Source: Providencia alcalifaciens DSM 30120 (GTDB lineage: Bacteria; Pseudomonadota; Gammaproteobacteria; Enterobacterales; Enterobacteriaceae). Taken from it: a DNA stretch of 60,973 bases. The translations under genes and the position numbers were made by a program. Positions 26,253-36,680 of this stretch are shown in pieces (the stretch's first letter is position 1; the number at the start of each line of letters is the position of its first letter). The notes under the pieces are model-generated. The model made no database searches, was not told the DNA's origin, and saw only the letters and a program-made list of their open reading frames with translations. The stretch lies in assembly GCF_000173415.1 (NCBI RefSeq), contig NZ_ABXW01000044.1, forward strand, positions 1 through 60,973, given 5' to 3'.

Positions 26253-26990
26253 TTATTTTCTAGGTACGACAGAACACTCAACCGTGCTGCAGTTAAATTT
26301 CAAGTCAATCGTACCGCCAAAATCGTTGAGATAAACTAAGGTTGGTGATGCCCCGATATCTCCTGTGTTTTTGCCTAAACCAGCTTCACCACGCGGTGGA
26401 ACCATAATTGGCTCAAAATTACTAACGTCCGTATTGCCTTTTTTCAATTGAGTTATGGATAAGAAATAAGGGCTTGGGTTTTTAACGATATATCCACTAC
26501 CCTGCTTGACCAGTTTGATATCATTTTCCTGAGGAATTGAATCCATTCTTTCTTTAGTTGCAATTGCAGCAGGACGATAGAACAATTTAATTTTTGTCTG
26601 TAATGCAATTTGTAATACGTTGGCTTTTTCGCTACGAGGTGGAATTTCTCTCACGTTCAGGTAATAAACACTTTCCTGATCTTTAGGTAATTTAGCGATA
26701 GCCGGAACCGATTGAATTTTGATTTGGCTTTTTGTATCCGCTTCAAGTCGCTGCACTGGCGGAGTCACAATAAACGGTGAATTGACTTTTTCATCTTTAT
26801 CGTTTTCTATCCATGCTTGTGCCAAATATGGGCTGGTTTTATGTTCATTACTTAAACCTACGCTCACCGATTTATCGCCCTCATTATAAATGACACGAGT
26901 TCTATCAATTGCAATTGCCGCATAGGCTGACTGAGCGAGTAATGAGGCACTTAACACTGCTACCACATTACGTTTATTTAATAAATTCAT
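26253..26990 (-). CDS. Periplasmic fimbrial chaperone (PapD/MrpD-like)
   Basis: A 245-residue chaperone with a signal peptide ending SAYAA and two Ig-like domains. The first contains IAIDRTRVIYNEG with the conserved Arg of the subunit-binding cleft, the motif YYLNVREIPP, and QTKIKLFYRP with the conserved Lys. It holds pilins by donor-strand complementation and delivers them to the usher encoded upstream. All expected landmarks are present. Confidence 0.93.
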   Translation of the reverse strand: MNLLNKRNVVAVLSASLLAQSAYAAIAIDRTRVIYNEGDKSVSVGLSNEHKTSPYLAQAWIENDKDEKVNSPFIVTPPVQRLEADTKSQIKIQSVPAIAKLPKDQESVYYLNVREIPPRSEKANVLQIALQTKIKLFYRPAAIATKERMDSIPQENDIKLVKQGSGYIVKNPSPYFLSITQLKKGNTDVSNFEPIMVPPRGEAGLGKNTGDIGASPTLVYLNDFGGTIDLKFNCSTVECSVVPRK

Positions 26991-27024
26991 ATTTTCACCG
27001 TTGACGTTAAAAATTTATTTATAA

Positions 27025-29514
27025 TTATTTACATGGTAATAAAACATTATGTTCCATGTTGTTATCTAATTTTTCAGGCAATTGAATATGACATGAAGCA
27101 TCATCACCCCACACCACATCAAGAGACTCTGATGGATTAACACCCGCTAAATAAACAAAACCTTTATCAGAAATAATTCCCACTTCTATTTTTTTCGCAT
27201 TTTTGACTGAAGCCCCAAACGGTGGGTAGCCTCCATCAGCTAAGCTGATAATTCCCATTACTTTTTGCCCCGTAATGACATTAAACTTACGATATCCAAT
27301 CGCACCTTCAGTCAACGTTGCATATTGTGTCGATTGCAATGCTTCGGCATTATCTGGCACATTTTTCAGATCGATATTTAAGTTATTACGGTTATAGTCC
27401 ATCACACTCGTGATCACCGCTTTACCGTAGCGGTTAGTCCCGACGGGTGTAACACCATTTAAGATGGGCACATCCGCGACACCATTAGTATCGACTAATA
27501 TTCTTGATCCGCCTTTAATTGAATTATTACGGTGTAATGCCCCGCCTTCGCCTGTCATGGTCATTCCGCCTTTTAACTGCATCGAGACGGTTGTTTGATT
27601 ATCTTGAATATAAGTTCCGCTGAGGTTTAATTGGCTTCTATCACCATCATAACTATAGGTACCAGCTGTCGTTAACTTGTCTTTATCCCAGTTACCCGCA
27701 GAAACCGAGTAAGAAGAGCGATTATCAATTCGACTATAGTAGTTAACGTTATTGGTATTATTACCCCCTGCATACGAGCCGGAATAGCTAATACTTGATT
27801 CATTTTTATCCAATGAGATCATCAGATTTAAATAAATACCGTCATCATCGCTGTCACGTGATTTCGTTTTATATGCCGTCACACTCAGGCTGACATTTTT
27901 AATTTTGCCAATATCAAAATAGTTCGATAGCGTAAAGTTGTACTGGTTTGTAGACGCTCTATTCCAATAAGTTTGGTGTGAATAGTTCAAATACATATTC
28001 GCGTTGTAATCAGGGAATGCGGTACCAAAAATAATGGTATAAAGCTCTTTACCGCTATCGACCTTATCCCCTCTATAACGACGGTCAACAAATTGACTCA
28101 TCGACATATAGTTTCTTTCAGAGAATCGATAACCCGCGAAGGTAATCTGACTATTAATTTCGTCGAATTGTTTTGAATACGTCAGGTTATAGGAATTCCC
28201 CGTCAACGTTTTATTGTCATCCAATCGCCCCATTTGCGCGTGTGAAATATTGATGTTTCCAGATAACACACCAAATGGCGCAAAGTCACGTCCCAAACCA
28301 AATGCGACGTTTTGATATTCGGATGATGCCAACAAACCGCCATAAACAGTGGTGTTATTCGTCGCACCCCAAGACAGCGACCCCATACTGAATGCAGGGC
28401 CTTGAGTGTTATGGTCATCTTTCGTTGGTTTACCCATCACAAATTGGTAAATCAACTGTCCCGGACGAGTTAACGTACCCAGTCGAGAAGTTTCAACACG
28501 GTAATTTGTTGTCGTGCCATCTTGTTCTTGGATAGACACGTCCAGTGTACCGCCACCGAATGAGTTCACATCTTGAATACGAAATGGACCAGGACTGACT
28601 TCTGTTTGATAAATAATACGACCATCCTGTTTAACTATGACTGTCGCATTCGTTTTTGCAACACCAGAAATTTCAGGAGCATAGCCTTGTAAACGAGGTG
28701 GTAGCATAGCTTCATTGGTTTCGAGTGTTGCACCAATAAAACGAATACTATCAAACAGATTTGATGTTAAATATTGTTCACCTAATGTCAGGCGAGCACT
28801 CATCGAGCGAATGGCTCTATACGCATATAACTGGTTCCAAGACCATGATTTACTGCCTTTATTCAGCTCACCATTTTGTGTTTGCCAGTCAGCACGCAAA
28901 CGCCATGCTCCGATGTTTGCCCCCATAGTCCCCGTGGCCGTCAGACCTGATTTCGTTCCTTTATCGCCGGTTTGTTTATTAACAACGCGTCCTGTCGCGT
29001 TATAGTCAATAAATGCGCCCATAATCCCGTCATCCCAACGTGATGGTGGGTCCCAATCAGGGTCTGAATACTCCATGTAGGCCTGAGGAATATTGAACTC
29101 TACAACGTTCTTCGCCAAATCCCCTTGAATTGTCATATCGGGAATAGAACGAATATCCAAACATTTTCCATCATCTAGCCATTTGACTTGGCTATCCCAT
29201 TCCTTTTTTAATCCCAATAGCGCATAAATTTCAGGGGTAACACATGCCAATGAAATTTTATCGTCGTAATTAGGATTAAAAAATGTGATAGGTTGTTCCA
29301 TAGAAACTTTAGCGCGGTTGACTTCAATCGCTAAAGAGTAGTCTCCAGGTGGGACATAATTGGCGTGAGAAAATTTACTGAAATCGACGTTTTCTTTACC
29401 GTCAGAATCAATGAAGTCGGTGTTAAAATCAACGGCTTCTTCAGAGAGTGCAACCATTGGCGTTAACATTAAAAGCATTAATTTTGTAATTAGATTTAGT
29501 TTCATGCTTTTCAT
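27025..29514 (-). CDS. Outer-membrane fimbrial usher (MrpC/PapC-like)
   Basis: An 829-residue usher with a signal peptide and an N-terminal periplasmic domain (VDFNTDFID). A 24-strand pore with a plug follows (GYAPEISGVAKTNATVIVKQ, PGPFRIQDVNS, GGTLDVSIQEQDGT), then C-terminal domains with a Cys pair (DDASCHIQLP ... LLPCK). It assembles and exports the fibre from chaperone-subunit complexes. It lies between the major pilin and the chaperone genes, as in mrp-type operons (which carry an extra mrpB). Length is normal and the frame is intact. Confidence 0.95.
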   Translation of the reverse strand: MKSMKLNLITKLMLLMLTPMVALSEEAVDFNTDFIDSDGKENVDFSKFSHANYVPPGDYSLAIEVNRAKVSMEQPITFFNPNYDDKISLACVTPEIYALLGLKKEWDSQVKWLDDGKCLDIRSIPDMTIQGDLAKNVVEFNIPQAYMEYSDPDWDPPSRWDDGIMGAFIDYNATGRVVNKQTGDKGTKSGLTATGTMGANIGAWRLRADWQTQNGELNKGSKSWSWNQLYAYRAIRSMSARLTLGEQYLTSNLFDSIRFIGATLETNEAMLPPRLQGYAPEISGVAKTNATVIVKQDGRIIYQTEVSPGPFRIQDVNSFGGGTLDVSIQEQDGTTTNYRVETSRLGTLTRPGQLIYQFVMGKPTKDDHNTQGPAFSMGSLSWGATNNTTVYGGLLASSEYQNVAFGLGRDFAPFGVLSGNINISHAQMGRLDDNKTLTGNSYNLTYSKQFDEINSQITFAGYRFSERNYMSMSQFVDRRYRGDKVDSGKELYTIIFGTAFPDYNANMYLNYSHQTYWNRASTNQYNFTLSNYFDIGKIKNVSLSVTAYKTKSRDSDDDGIYLNLMISLDKNESSISYSGSYAGGNNTNNVNYYSRIDNRSSYSVSAGNWDKDKLTTAGTYSYDGDRSQLNLSGTYIQDNQTTVSMQLKGGMTMTGEGGALHRNNSIKGGSRILVDTNGVADVPILNGVTPVGTNRYGKAVITSVMDYNRNNLNIDLKNVPDNAEALQSTQYATLTEGAIGYRKFNVITGQKVMGIISLADGGYPPFGASVKNAKKIEVGIISDKGFVYLAGVNPSESLDVVWGDDASCHIQLPEKLDNNMEHNVLLPCK

Positions 29515-29607
29515 TAACTGCGCACCTATAAAAACAAAGACAATGAAAATAGTTTGAAAAATATGGCGTATGACTACGCCATATTTATTCTCTATAGAAA
29601 CTTACTG

Positions 29608-30186
29608 TTATTGGTAAACAATTTTGAAGTTAGCGACAGTGTCAAAACGACCTGTTGTTGCTTTCTTAGTTGGGTCTTCGTTACCTTTAACGTATGCAGC
29701 GAAGTGCAGAGTAGTTTCTGAACCGTCACCATTGTTTAACGCATAACCGTCACCAGTACCTGGGAATGCTTTACCAAATTCAACAACTTTGTCAGCACCG
29801 TTAGTGATTACGATACCTGCGTTTTGAACTTTACCGCCTAAGCCCAGTAAGTCACCAGTGAAGCCTTGGAAACCGTTTACTGTTGAACCAGTAAAGGTGA
29901 TTTTTGCGTTTTTATAAGTTTCAGTTGAGCAGTTTTTCAGAACGATATCGAACGTTTTGCTGTCTGAACGGAATTGGTTAGAAGTCAGTTCGTGTAACGC
30001 GATTTCGCCGAATTCAACTAATTGCTTCAGGTTGTCAGCGTCGATTGAACATGGAACATCATTGATGAAACCAGTAAAACGAATTTCACCTTGTGAACTT
30101 TCTACTGGGTCAGCAGCTAAAGCAGCACCAGAAACGCCAACACCTAAACCTAAAGCTAGAGTTAATGCTAATTTATTCAGTTTCAT
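29608..30186 (-). CDS. Major fimbrial subunit (MrpA-like pilin)
   Basis: A 192-residue pilin with a signal peptide ending GAALAAD, a Cys pair about 40 residues apart (VPCSIDAD ... LKNCSTET) and a final strand DTVANFKIVYQ. It is the first gene of the operon, with AGGAAAAC before the start. It forms the rod after donor-strand exchange. Higher G+C and more regular codons than the minor subunits suggest high expression. Confidence 0.93.
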   Translation of the reverse strand: MKLNKLALTLALGLGVGVSGAALAADPVESSQGEIRFTGFINDVPCSIDADNLKQLVEFGEIALHELTSNQFRSDSKTFDIVLKNCSTETYKNAKITFTGSTVNGFQGFTGDLLGLGGKVQNAGIVITNGADKVVEFGKAFPGTGDGYALNNGDGSETTLHFAAYVKGNEDPTKKATTGRFDTVANFKIVYQ

Positions 30187-31143
30187 AAAAGTTTTCCTTT
30201 GAATGAGTAGGAACTGCTATTTCTCTTTCCTGTTTCTACGATGCAGAATTAAGTTTCTTTACTTAAGTAGTGCGCCCTTGAAGATTCCTCTAGCTTTCCT
30301 ACTTGATGAATTTCATTCAGGTTAGAGATTTTTTTTATATAAACAAGATCCATCTCATCTATGTGATTTAAAAAACAGAAATCATTGAGCCAACATTCTC
30401 ACTTCCAAATTAATTATTGATTCATTCATTAATTAATTAAAATTGATATAGAACACTAAATGAATTCTGATGACTACCTTGTGATATTTTCTGATGTCAA
30501 TTCTACATATGTGATATATGTTGTCAAAAAACACCCAAATAGAGAGTTCGCTTGGTTTTTTATATCGAAAAACTGACATAAACAAGCTTTAAGCATTAAA
30601 TGAGTAAGCAAACTTGAAGAAATAATAAATTACTTAGAAAGATTTATATGAAGACTTCATTTTGTATTTATAAAAATCTCAAAATATTGCAAAAATCTTA
30701 TAATTATAAAAATCTATATTTATATTTATTTACAAACTAACAACCCAACAAAAGGAAAATTTATTAGATTTAACACCCAAGAATAGTCACTTTTACACAA
30801 GTAATTGCTATATAAAAAACAGACGGTAAGATAAGTCTTAATTAAAATACTCATCAAGCAGTAACCATAAATCTCAATATTTGTTTTTATTTGGTTAAAT
30901 AAATCGTCAATTTATTAACCAAAATGTAGCAATTAGAGTTTTATTTAAAATAAAAAAGCTGACCATTTAAATAAGGTATCTGTTGTTTATTAACCATACG
31001 TTTATTAAAGTTAAAACTCTGTATTAATTGTAGGGAAAATTGTTTATTCCATAAACATCATTTCAAACGCAACAGGAGCCGAAGTTATGATAAACTAAAC
31101 AGTAATAAACATTTGAAGCGCTATTTAGGTGGGGCCAGACAAG
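30187..31143. other. Long AT-rich noncoding region between the fimbrial operon and zur
   Basis: Nearly 960 bases without a supported gene. It should contain the divergent fimbrial and zur promoters. Small dyads include TTAAGT/ACTTAA around 30248-30265 and ACATAT/ATATGT around 30504-30520. No flanking inverted repeats of about 20 bases and no recombinase gene (as in the invertible mrp promoter) were recognised. The size and AT content suggest an H-NS-silenced regulatory region. Confidence 0.4.
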
Positions 31144-31662
31144 ATGACAATAATCAGTGAAGATATGCTGCTTACGACGGCCGAACGTATTTGCCAGTCT
31201 CGAGGTGTTCGTTTAACTCCACAAAGAGAAACGGTTTTACGACTAATTGCACAGCAACATGGGGCGATTAGTGCCTACGACCTTCTTGATTTGCTGCGTG
31301 AAATAGAACCTCAAGCTAAACCCCCTACTGTTTACCGCGGCTTAGAGTTCCTAATGGAACAAGGGTTTATCCATAAAATTGAATCCACAAACAGTTATGT
31401 GGTCTGCCACCATGTGGATAATCCAAGCCATATCTCAGTGATGTTGATTTGTGATAATTGTGGGAATGTGACGGAAAGTGATTGTACAACCATAGAAAAG
31501 GCTATTAGTACGCTTGCTGAAGAAAATCATTTTCATCTCAGGCATACCGTTGTAGAAAACCATGGTTTATGCCAAAAATGCGTTGAAATCACCAGTTGCC
31601 AAGATCATGAACATTGCGATCATGACCATCAGTCCTCATCTAATCCAAAGAAAAAACCGTAA
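31144..31662 (+). CDS. zur: Zinc uptake regulator Zur (Fur family)
   Basis: A 172-residue Fur-family repressor very close to E. coli Zur: RGVRLTPQRETVLRLIAQ, GAISAYDLLDLLREIEPQAK, PPTVYRGLEFLMEQGFIHKI. Structural zinc Cys pairs are in CDNCGNV and CQKCVE, and the His-rich tail is HEHCDHDH. Zn-bound Zur represses zinc uptake genes. The ATG at 31144 gives the usual length and has GGTGGGG upstream; a GTG at 31129 is the alternative. The next gene is lexA (convergent); dinF and yjbJ, which lie here in E. coli, are absent. Confidence 0.95.
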   Translation: MTIISEDMLLTTAERICQSRGVRLTPQRETVLRLIAQQHGAISAYDLLDLLREIEPQAKPPTVYRGLEFLMEQGFIHKIESTNSYVVCHHVDNPSHISVMLICDNCGNVTESDCTTIEKAISTLAEENHFHLRHTVVENHGLCQKCVEITSCQDHEHCDHDHQSSSNPKKKP

Positions 31663-31740
31663 AAAACCTATCAGCCAAGGTTAATAAGATTTACGTCTCG
31701 CGCCATAGCTATAATAGATAACAACCTAATGGCAGAGGCA

Positions 31741-31789
<49 letters not shown>

Positions 31790-31882
31790 GCGAAGTGAAT
31801 AAGAGTTATATGGCTATATAAAAAGAAAAGCCTATATAAACGGAAGAACAATATAAAGAAAAAACACCCGATAAAAAGAGAT

Positions 31883-31906
31883 ATTGAGTCTGCTACCAGA
31901 CTCAAT
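31883..31906 (-). terminator. Terminator of lexA
   Basis: On the minus strand the 10-bp stem ATTGAGTCTG/CAGACTCAAT with a 4-base loop is followed by ATCTCTTTTTATC. It lies 10 bases after the lexA stop codon. Confidence 0.72.
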
Positions 31907-31915
31907 CACTCATCA

Positions 31916-32533
31916 TCAATGCCAGTCACTATTACGGATAACCCCAACAGCTAACCCTTCAATAGTAAAATTCTGTTCGCGTAAATCAACAACGATTGGC
32001 GCAAACTCAGGGTTTTCAGCAATCAATTCAACGCGATTGCCTTGTTGTTTAAAGCGCTTAACGGTGACTTCATCCTCGATACGAGCCACAACTATTTGTC
32101 CATTATGGACATTCTGAGTTTTATGCACCGCGAGTAAATCACCATCCATGATGCCGATATCCTTCATCGACATACCATTCACACGCAATAAAAAATCCGC
32201 ATGAGGTTTAAATAACTCTGGGTCAACTTGGTAGTGACTTTCAATATGTTCTTGTGCAAGCAATGGTTCGCCGGCGGCGACACGCCCAATCAGAGGAAGC
32301 CCTAAATCTTCGGTTTCTTCTTCTAACAACAGACGAATGCCTCTGGAAGCTCCAGAAACAATTTCAATAACCCCTTTACGAGCTAAGGCTTTTAAATGTT
32401 CTTCTGCCGCATTAGGCGAACGAAATCCCAAACTTGCTGCTATTTCAGCGCGTGTTGGTGGCATGCCCGTCTGCGAAATGTGGTCACGCACCAGATCGTA
32501 AACTTGCTGCTGTCGAGCTGTCAGTGCTTTCAT
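31916..32533 (-). CDS. lexA: SOS repressor LexA
   Basis: A 205-residue repressor-protease. The winged-helix DNA-binding domain covers residues 1-70 ([23 protein letters not shown]). The self-cleavage site is A87-G88 in GRVAAGEP. The Ser-Lys dyad is S122 (NGMSMKD) and K159 (VTVKRF), offset by 3 from E. coli LexA. It represses the SOS regulon and is cleaved when RecA is activated. Two LexA boxes just upstream indicate autoregulation. Confidence 0.97.
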   Translation of the reverse strand: MKALTARQQQVYDLVRDHISQTGMPPTRAEIAASLGFRSPNAAEEHLKALARKGVIEIVSGASRGIRLLLEEETEDLGLPLIGRVAAGEPLLAQEHIESHYQVDPELFKPHADFLLRVNGMSMKDIGIMDGDLLAVHKTQNVHNGQIVVARIEDEVTVKRFKQQGNRVELIAENPEFAPIVVDLREQNFTIEGLAVGVIRNSDWH

Positions 32534-32542
32534 CCCGTTCCC

Positions 32543-32579
32543 CTGTTTGTTTATACAGTCAAACTGTGAGTATATACAG
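32543..32579. promoter_or_regulatory. Two tandem LexA (SOS) boxes
   Basis: Two 16-base CTGT-N8-ACAG palindromes, CTGTTTGTTTATACAG (32543-32558) and CTGTGAGTATATACAG (32564-32579), are spaced by 5 bases and end 10 bases before lexA. This is the same double-box design as in E. coli lexA. Confidence 0.95.
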
Positions 32580-32671
32580 GTAAATGGGGATTGGGAACTG
32601 TTAAATTAGCCAAAATCTGTAATTTATTGCTGAATTCTTTGCTTTTTCTCTCTTTTGTTATTTTTAGACTA

Positions 32672-33046
32672 TTAAAGTGCGAAATAACGTTCCCAGAGAA
32701 CGGTAGCCCAAATAAATAACGCCAATCCAATGGTGACAAAGACCGCGGCGGAGCCAATATCTTTTGCTCGGCCCGATAATTCATGATATTCCGTGCCAAC
32801 ACGGTCAACAACGGCTTCAATAGCGCTGTTTATTAACTCGACGATCGCGACTAAAACCACTGAACCGATCAGTAAAATTCTATCAATTTGGCTAATGTCC
32901 AAGTAAAAAGCTATAATTATCGCAATAATAGCAGCAACTGCTTCCTGCCTAAATGCGGCTTCATTCACCCATGCTGCTTTTAAACCCTTAAGGGAGTACC
33001 CAGCTGCTTTGATAACTCGCGTGAGTCCCTTAGTTTGACTTGCCAT
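32672..33046 (-). CDS. dgkA: Diacylglycerol kinase DgkA
   Basis: A 124-residue inner-membrane kinase with three membrane helices. The catalytic segment ELINSAIEAVVDRVG carries E70, N73 and E77, matching E69, N72 and E76 of the E. coli enzyme; YHELSGRAKDIGSAAV follows. It recycles diacylglycerol to phosphatidic acid. It is divergent from plsB, another phospholipid gene, as in E. coli. Confidence 0.96.
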   Translation of the reverse strand: MASQTKGLTRVIKAAGYSLKGLKAAWVNEAAFRQEAVAAIIAIIIAFYLDISQIDRILLIGSVVLVAIVELINSAIEAVVDRVGTEYHELSGRAKDIGSAAVFVTIGLALFIWATVLWERYFAL

Positions 33047-33170
33047 ATTTTTTCCTTAATTTTTAAACAATAATCAACTTTTGCAGTCAAAGTGAATTAT
33101 CGATAACAGATCTAAACACTGCTTTCTGATATGATTGCGCAGCATTACTAACAAGAGGCTATAATCGTTT

Positions 33171-35675
33171 ATGTCACTATGGCGTAAAATATATTACAAC
33201 ACGTTGAATTTACCACTGAAATTATTGGTAAAAAGTAAACTAATTCCAACGGACCCGATAACAGAGTTGCAGCTTGATCCAAACAAGCCAACGCTGTACG
33301 TTTTGCCATATCACTCAAAGTCCGACCTTCTCACGCTTCGCCAACAATGCTTAGCGATTGGTTTACCTGATCCTCTCGTGGATAACGACATCAATGGCAC
33401 CCAGCTCCCTGCCTATGTGTTCATTGATGATGGTCCGCGTGTATTCCGTTACTACTCTCCAGATCCACGTAAAGAGTCAGTAAAAATATTCCATGCGTAT
33501 CTTGATTTGCATAAAAATAATCCAAATCTAGATATTCAAATGCTGCCAGCATCGGTCATGTTCGGGCGAGCGCCTGGACGCGAAGGCCATAAGCCTGCAC
33601 CCCTGAAATTACTAAACGGTGTGCAAAAATTCTTCGCCGTCCTTTGGTTAGGGCGCGATAGCTTTGTACGCTTTTCACCCAGTATTTCACTGGGTCAAAT
33701 GGCGCAAGAGCATGGTACCGACACGATTATTGCCAATAAACTCGCTCGTGTGGCGCGTATTCATTACTCTCGCCAACGTTTGGCGGCTGTCGGTCCAAAA
33801 CTGCCTGCACGTTATGAGCTTTTTAATAAATTACTTTCTTCTAAAGCGATTGAAAAAGCCGTCGAAGATGAAGCTCGCAGCAAAAAAATTCCATTACAAA
33901 AAGCCCAGCAAAATGCCGTGGCGATGATGGAAGAGATCGCCGCTAACTTCTCATATGAAGCAGTACGACTCACTGACCGAGTTTTAGGTTGGACATGGAA
34001 CCGCTTGTATCAAGGGATTAACGTTCAGCATGCTGAACGTGTTCGTCAATTGGCTCAAGATGGTCATGAAATTGTCTATGTGCCGTCCCATCGTAGCCAC
34101 ATGGACTACTTGCTGCTTTCATATGTTCTCTATCATCAAGGGCTGGTACCACCGCACATTGCAGCTGGTATTAACCTCAATTTCTGGCCAGCAGGTCCCA
34201 TTTTCCGCCGTTTAGGGGCATTCTTTATTCGTCGTACGTTTAAAGGCAATAAACTCTATTCTACCGTATTCCGCGAATACCTCAGTGAGCTCTTTGCTCG
34301 CGGCTATTCGATTGAGTACTTTGTGGAAGGTGGACGCTCACGTACAGGTCGCTTGCTGGAACCTAAAACCGGTACCTTGTCGATGACCTTGCAGGCCATG
34401 TTACGTGGAGACTCTCGCCCTATCACTATCGTCCCTATCTATATTGGATACGAACATGTGATGGAAGTGGGAACTTATGCGAAAGAATTACGTGGCGCGG
34501 AAAAAGAGAAAGAAGGCTTCTTCTCGATGGTACGTGGTTTACGTAAGTTACGTAATTTAGGTCAGGGCTATGTGAATTTTGGTCAGCCAATTTCACTCAC
34601 CCAATACTTAAATAATCGCGTACCTAATTGGCGTGAATCCATTGACCCTATTGAGCCTCAGCGCCCAACCTGGTTGAACCCAACGGTCAGTAGTTTGGCT
34701 GATAACATTATGGTGAATATCAATAATGCGGCAGCCGCTAACGCGATTAACTTATGTTCAACAGCACTGTTAGCGTCGCGTCAACGTTCACTGACCCGCG
34801 AACAACTGATTGAGCAAATCGAATGCTATCTGCAACTACTGCGTAATGTACCTTATACCGCAGATGCAACGACGCCGAACAAAACGGCAGAAGAGCTTCT
34901 CGAACACGCATTGCAGATGAATAAGTTTGAAGTCGAAAAAGATAGCATGGGGGATATCATTATCCTGCCTCGCGAAAATGCCGTCTTAATGACTTACTAC
35001 CGTAACAATATCCATCATTTACTGGTTCTGCCATCACTGATAGCCAGCATGGTGCTACACCATGAACGTATTAGTCGTGAAGAAATCCACCAGCAAGTTG
35101 GGCTGATTTACCCATTCCTGAAAGCTGAACTCTTTATGCGTTATGACACTAACGCACTCGTCAGCACTGTGGATACATTGATTGATGAGCTGAACAGCCA
35201 AAAGTTGATCTGCCTGAAAGACGATAATATGGTGGTATTAAATCCTCGCCGTATTCGTCCTTTACAGCTGCTGGCAGCAGGTGTTCGTGAAACACTGCAA
35301 CGTTATGCCATCACGCTATCATTACTCAATGCAAGCCCAGAAGTCAGCCGCAATACATTGGAAAAAGAAAGCCGCATGCTCGCGCAGCGTCTGTCTGTTC
35401 TACACGGTATTAATGCCCCTGAATTCTTTGATAAGGCCGTGTTCTCGACATTAGTCGATACACTCAAAGATGAAGGGTACATCGATAATAACGAGAACGA
35501 TATTTTCTCTACCAATGCGAAAAAACTGTATGCAGTGCTTGCCCACTTAATGTCACCGGAAATCCGTTTGACCATTGAAAGCGTGAGCCAAACTGAAGAG
35601 CTTTCAGCACCGAAACCGGCACCAATAAGCACACCGGAAACGACCGAATCAAGCTCAGAAGTACCGAAAGAGTAA
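33171..35675 (+). CDS. plsB: Glycerol-3-phosphate acyltransferase PlsB
   Basis: An 834-residue membrane-associated enzyme that makes lysophosphatidic acid from glycerol-3-phosphate and acyl-ACP or acyl-CoA. The catalytic HX4D motif is H307-R-S-H-M-D312; later blocks include [32 protein letters not shown] and [11 protein letters not shown]. The length is slightly above E. coli PlsB (807) because of a Pro/Ser/Thr-rich tail ([17 protein letters not shown]). It is divergent from dgkA. Confidence 0.97.
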   Translation: MSLWRKIYYNTLNLPLKLLVKSKLIPTDPITELQLDPNKPTLYVLPYHSKSDLLTLRQQCLAIGLPDPLVDNDINGTQLPAYVFIDDGPRVFRYYSPDPRKESVKIFHAYLDLHKNNPNLDIQMLPASVMFGRAPGREGHKPAPLKLLNGVQKFFAVLWLGRDSFVRFSPSISLGQMAQEHGTDTIIANKLARVARIHYSRQRLAAVGPKLPARYELFNKLLSSKAIEKAVEDEARSKKIPLQKAQQNAVAMMEEIAANFSYEAVRLTDRVLGWTWNRLYQGINVQHAERVRQLAQDGHEIVYVPSHRSHMDYLLLSYVLYHQGLVPPHIAAGINLNFWPAGPIFRRLGAFFIRRTFKGNKLYSTVFREYLSELFARGYSIEYFVEGGRSRTGRLLEPKTGTLSMTLQAMLRGDSRPITIVPIYIGYEHVMEVGTYAKELRGAEKEKEGFFSMVRGLRKLRNLGQGYVNFGQPISLTQYLNNRVPNWRESIDPIEPQRPTWLNPTVSSLADNIMVNINNAAAANAINLCSTALLASRQRSLTREQLIEQIECYLQLLRNVPYTADATTPNKTAEELLEHALQMNKFEVEKDSMGDIIILPRENAVLMTYYRNNIHHLLVLPSLIASMVLHHERISREEIHQQVGLIYPFLKAELFMRYDTNALVSTVDTLIDELNSQKLICLKDDNMVVLNPRRIRPLQLLAAGVRETLQRYAITLSLLNASPEVSRNTLEKESRMLAQRLSVLHGINAPEFFDKAVFSTLVDTLKDEGYIDNNENDIFSTNAKKLYAVLAHLMSPEIRLTIESVSQTEELSAPKPAPISTPETTESSSEVPKE

Positions 35676-35702
35676 TCTCACAAGTCAGCGAGACGCACCA
35701 AC

Positions 35703-35737
35703 AAAAAAGGGTAATGCATTTGCATTACCCTTTTTTT
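35703..35737. terminator. Bidirectional terminator between plsB and ubiA
   Basis: A strong palindrome, GGGTAATGCA / TGCATTACCC, is flanked by six A residues on the left and seven T residues on the right. It serves two convergent genes. Confidence 0.93.
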
Positions 35738-35751
35738 ATCCATTTCACTGA

Positions 35752-36618
35752 TTAGAAATAGCTGACAACCATACCGAAAAACAGAATTAAACCGACATAG
35801 TTATTATTCATAAACGCTTTAAAGCAGGGAGCTCGTTCACGGTTTATCATCAATTGCTGCTGATAAACAAACAACGCAGCGGCAAGCACCAATGAGCCAT
35901 AATAGACAAGACCTAAGTTGGCTAAGACACCTATCACAACCAGTAGTCCTATCATCACAACCTGCAACAGCCCAATGATACGTTTGTCATATTGACCAAA
36001 TAAAATGGCTGTCGACTTCACACCAATTTTTAAATCGTCATTACGGTCAACCATGGCATATTGTGTGTCATAAATCACTGACCAGATAATATTGACCAAA
36101 AACAGTAACCAACACACTAAAGGTAAAGACTCACTAACTGCGGAGAACCCCATTGGGATAGACCAGCCAAATGCAGCACCCAAGACCACTTGAGGTAAAT
36201 GACTTACGCGTTTCACAAACGGGTAAATCCACGCTAACGCTAACCCCGCTACCGATAACCAAATGGTCATGGTATTTAAGGTCAAAACCAACAAGAAGGA
36301 GAGTCCCACCAACGCAGCGAATAAAATTTTCGCTTCTTTTTCAGTGACATCGCCGCTCGGTAATGGGCGATGCTTGGTTCTTTCCACATGTCCATCAAAA
36401 TGACGATCAGCAAAATCGTTGATAACACAGCCTGCGGCACGCATAAAAAATACACCCGCCGTAAAGACAATCAGGATATGCAAACTTGGCGAGCCTTGGG
36501 CCGCAATCCACAGCGCCCAATAGGTTGGCCACAGCAATAAGAGTGAACCAATAGGTCTATCAATACGCATTAAACGGCTGTATGCATGCCATTTACTTAG
36601 CGCCATACTTCCCTCCAC
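35752..36618 (-). CDS. ubiA: 4-hydroxybenzoate octaprenyltransferase UbiA
   Basis: A 288-residue polytopic prenyltransferase of ubiquinone synthesis. The two Asp-rich motifs are [21 protein letters not shown]-type (first) and [13 protein letters not shown] (second). It attaches the octaprenyl chain to 4-hydroxybenzoate made by UbiC, encoded 62 bases upstream. The GTG at 36618 aligns with the start of E. coli UbiA (MEGS versus MEWS). An ATG at 36606, directly after GGAGG, is an equally plausible start. Confidence 0.95.
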   Translation of the reverse strand: MEGSMALSKWHAYSRLMRIDRPIGSLLLLWPTYWALWIAAQGSPSLHILIVFTAGVFFMRAAGCVINDFADRHFDGHVERTKHRPLPSGDVTEKEAKILFAALVGLSFLLVLTLNTMTIWLSVAGLALAWIYPFVKRVSHLPQVVLGAAFGWSIPMGFSAVSESLPLVCWLLFLVNIIWSVIYDTQYAMVDRNDDLKIGVKSTAILFGQYDKRIIGLLQVVMIGLLVVIGVLANLGLVYYGSLVLAAALFVYQQQLMINRERAPCFKAFMNNNYVGLILFFGMVVSYF

Positions 36619-36680
36619 GTTGTCGTGCTCCTTTATGCTTCTATTTTACCCATAAACGTCATTTGAATTATGTTAGATAG

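Noticed and set aside
30187-31143. Invertible fimbrial promoter as in mrp
   Set aside because: No long flanking inverted repeats and no tyrosine recombinase gene nearby were found by eye.
23773-31662. Functional link between the zinc-type adhesin and zur
   Set aside because: zur lies here because of the conserved zur-lexA-plsB neighbourhood; no Zur box was seen before the fimbrial operon.
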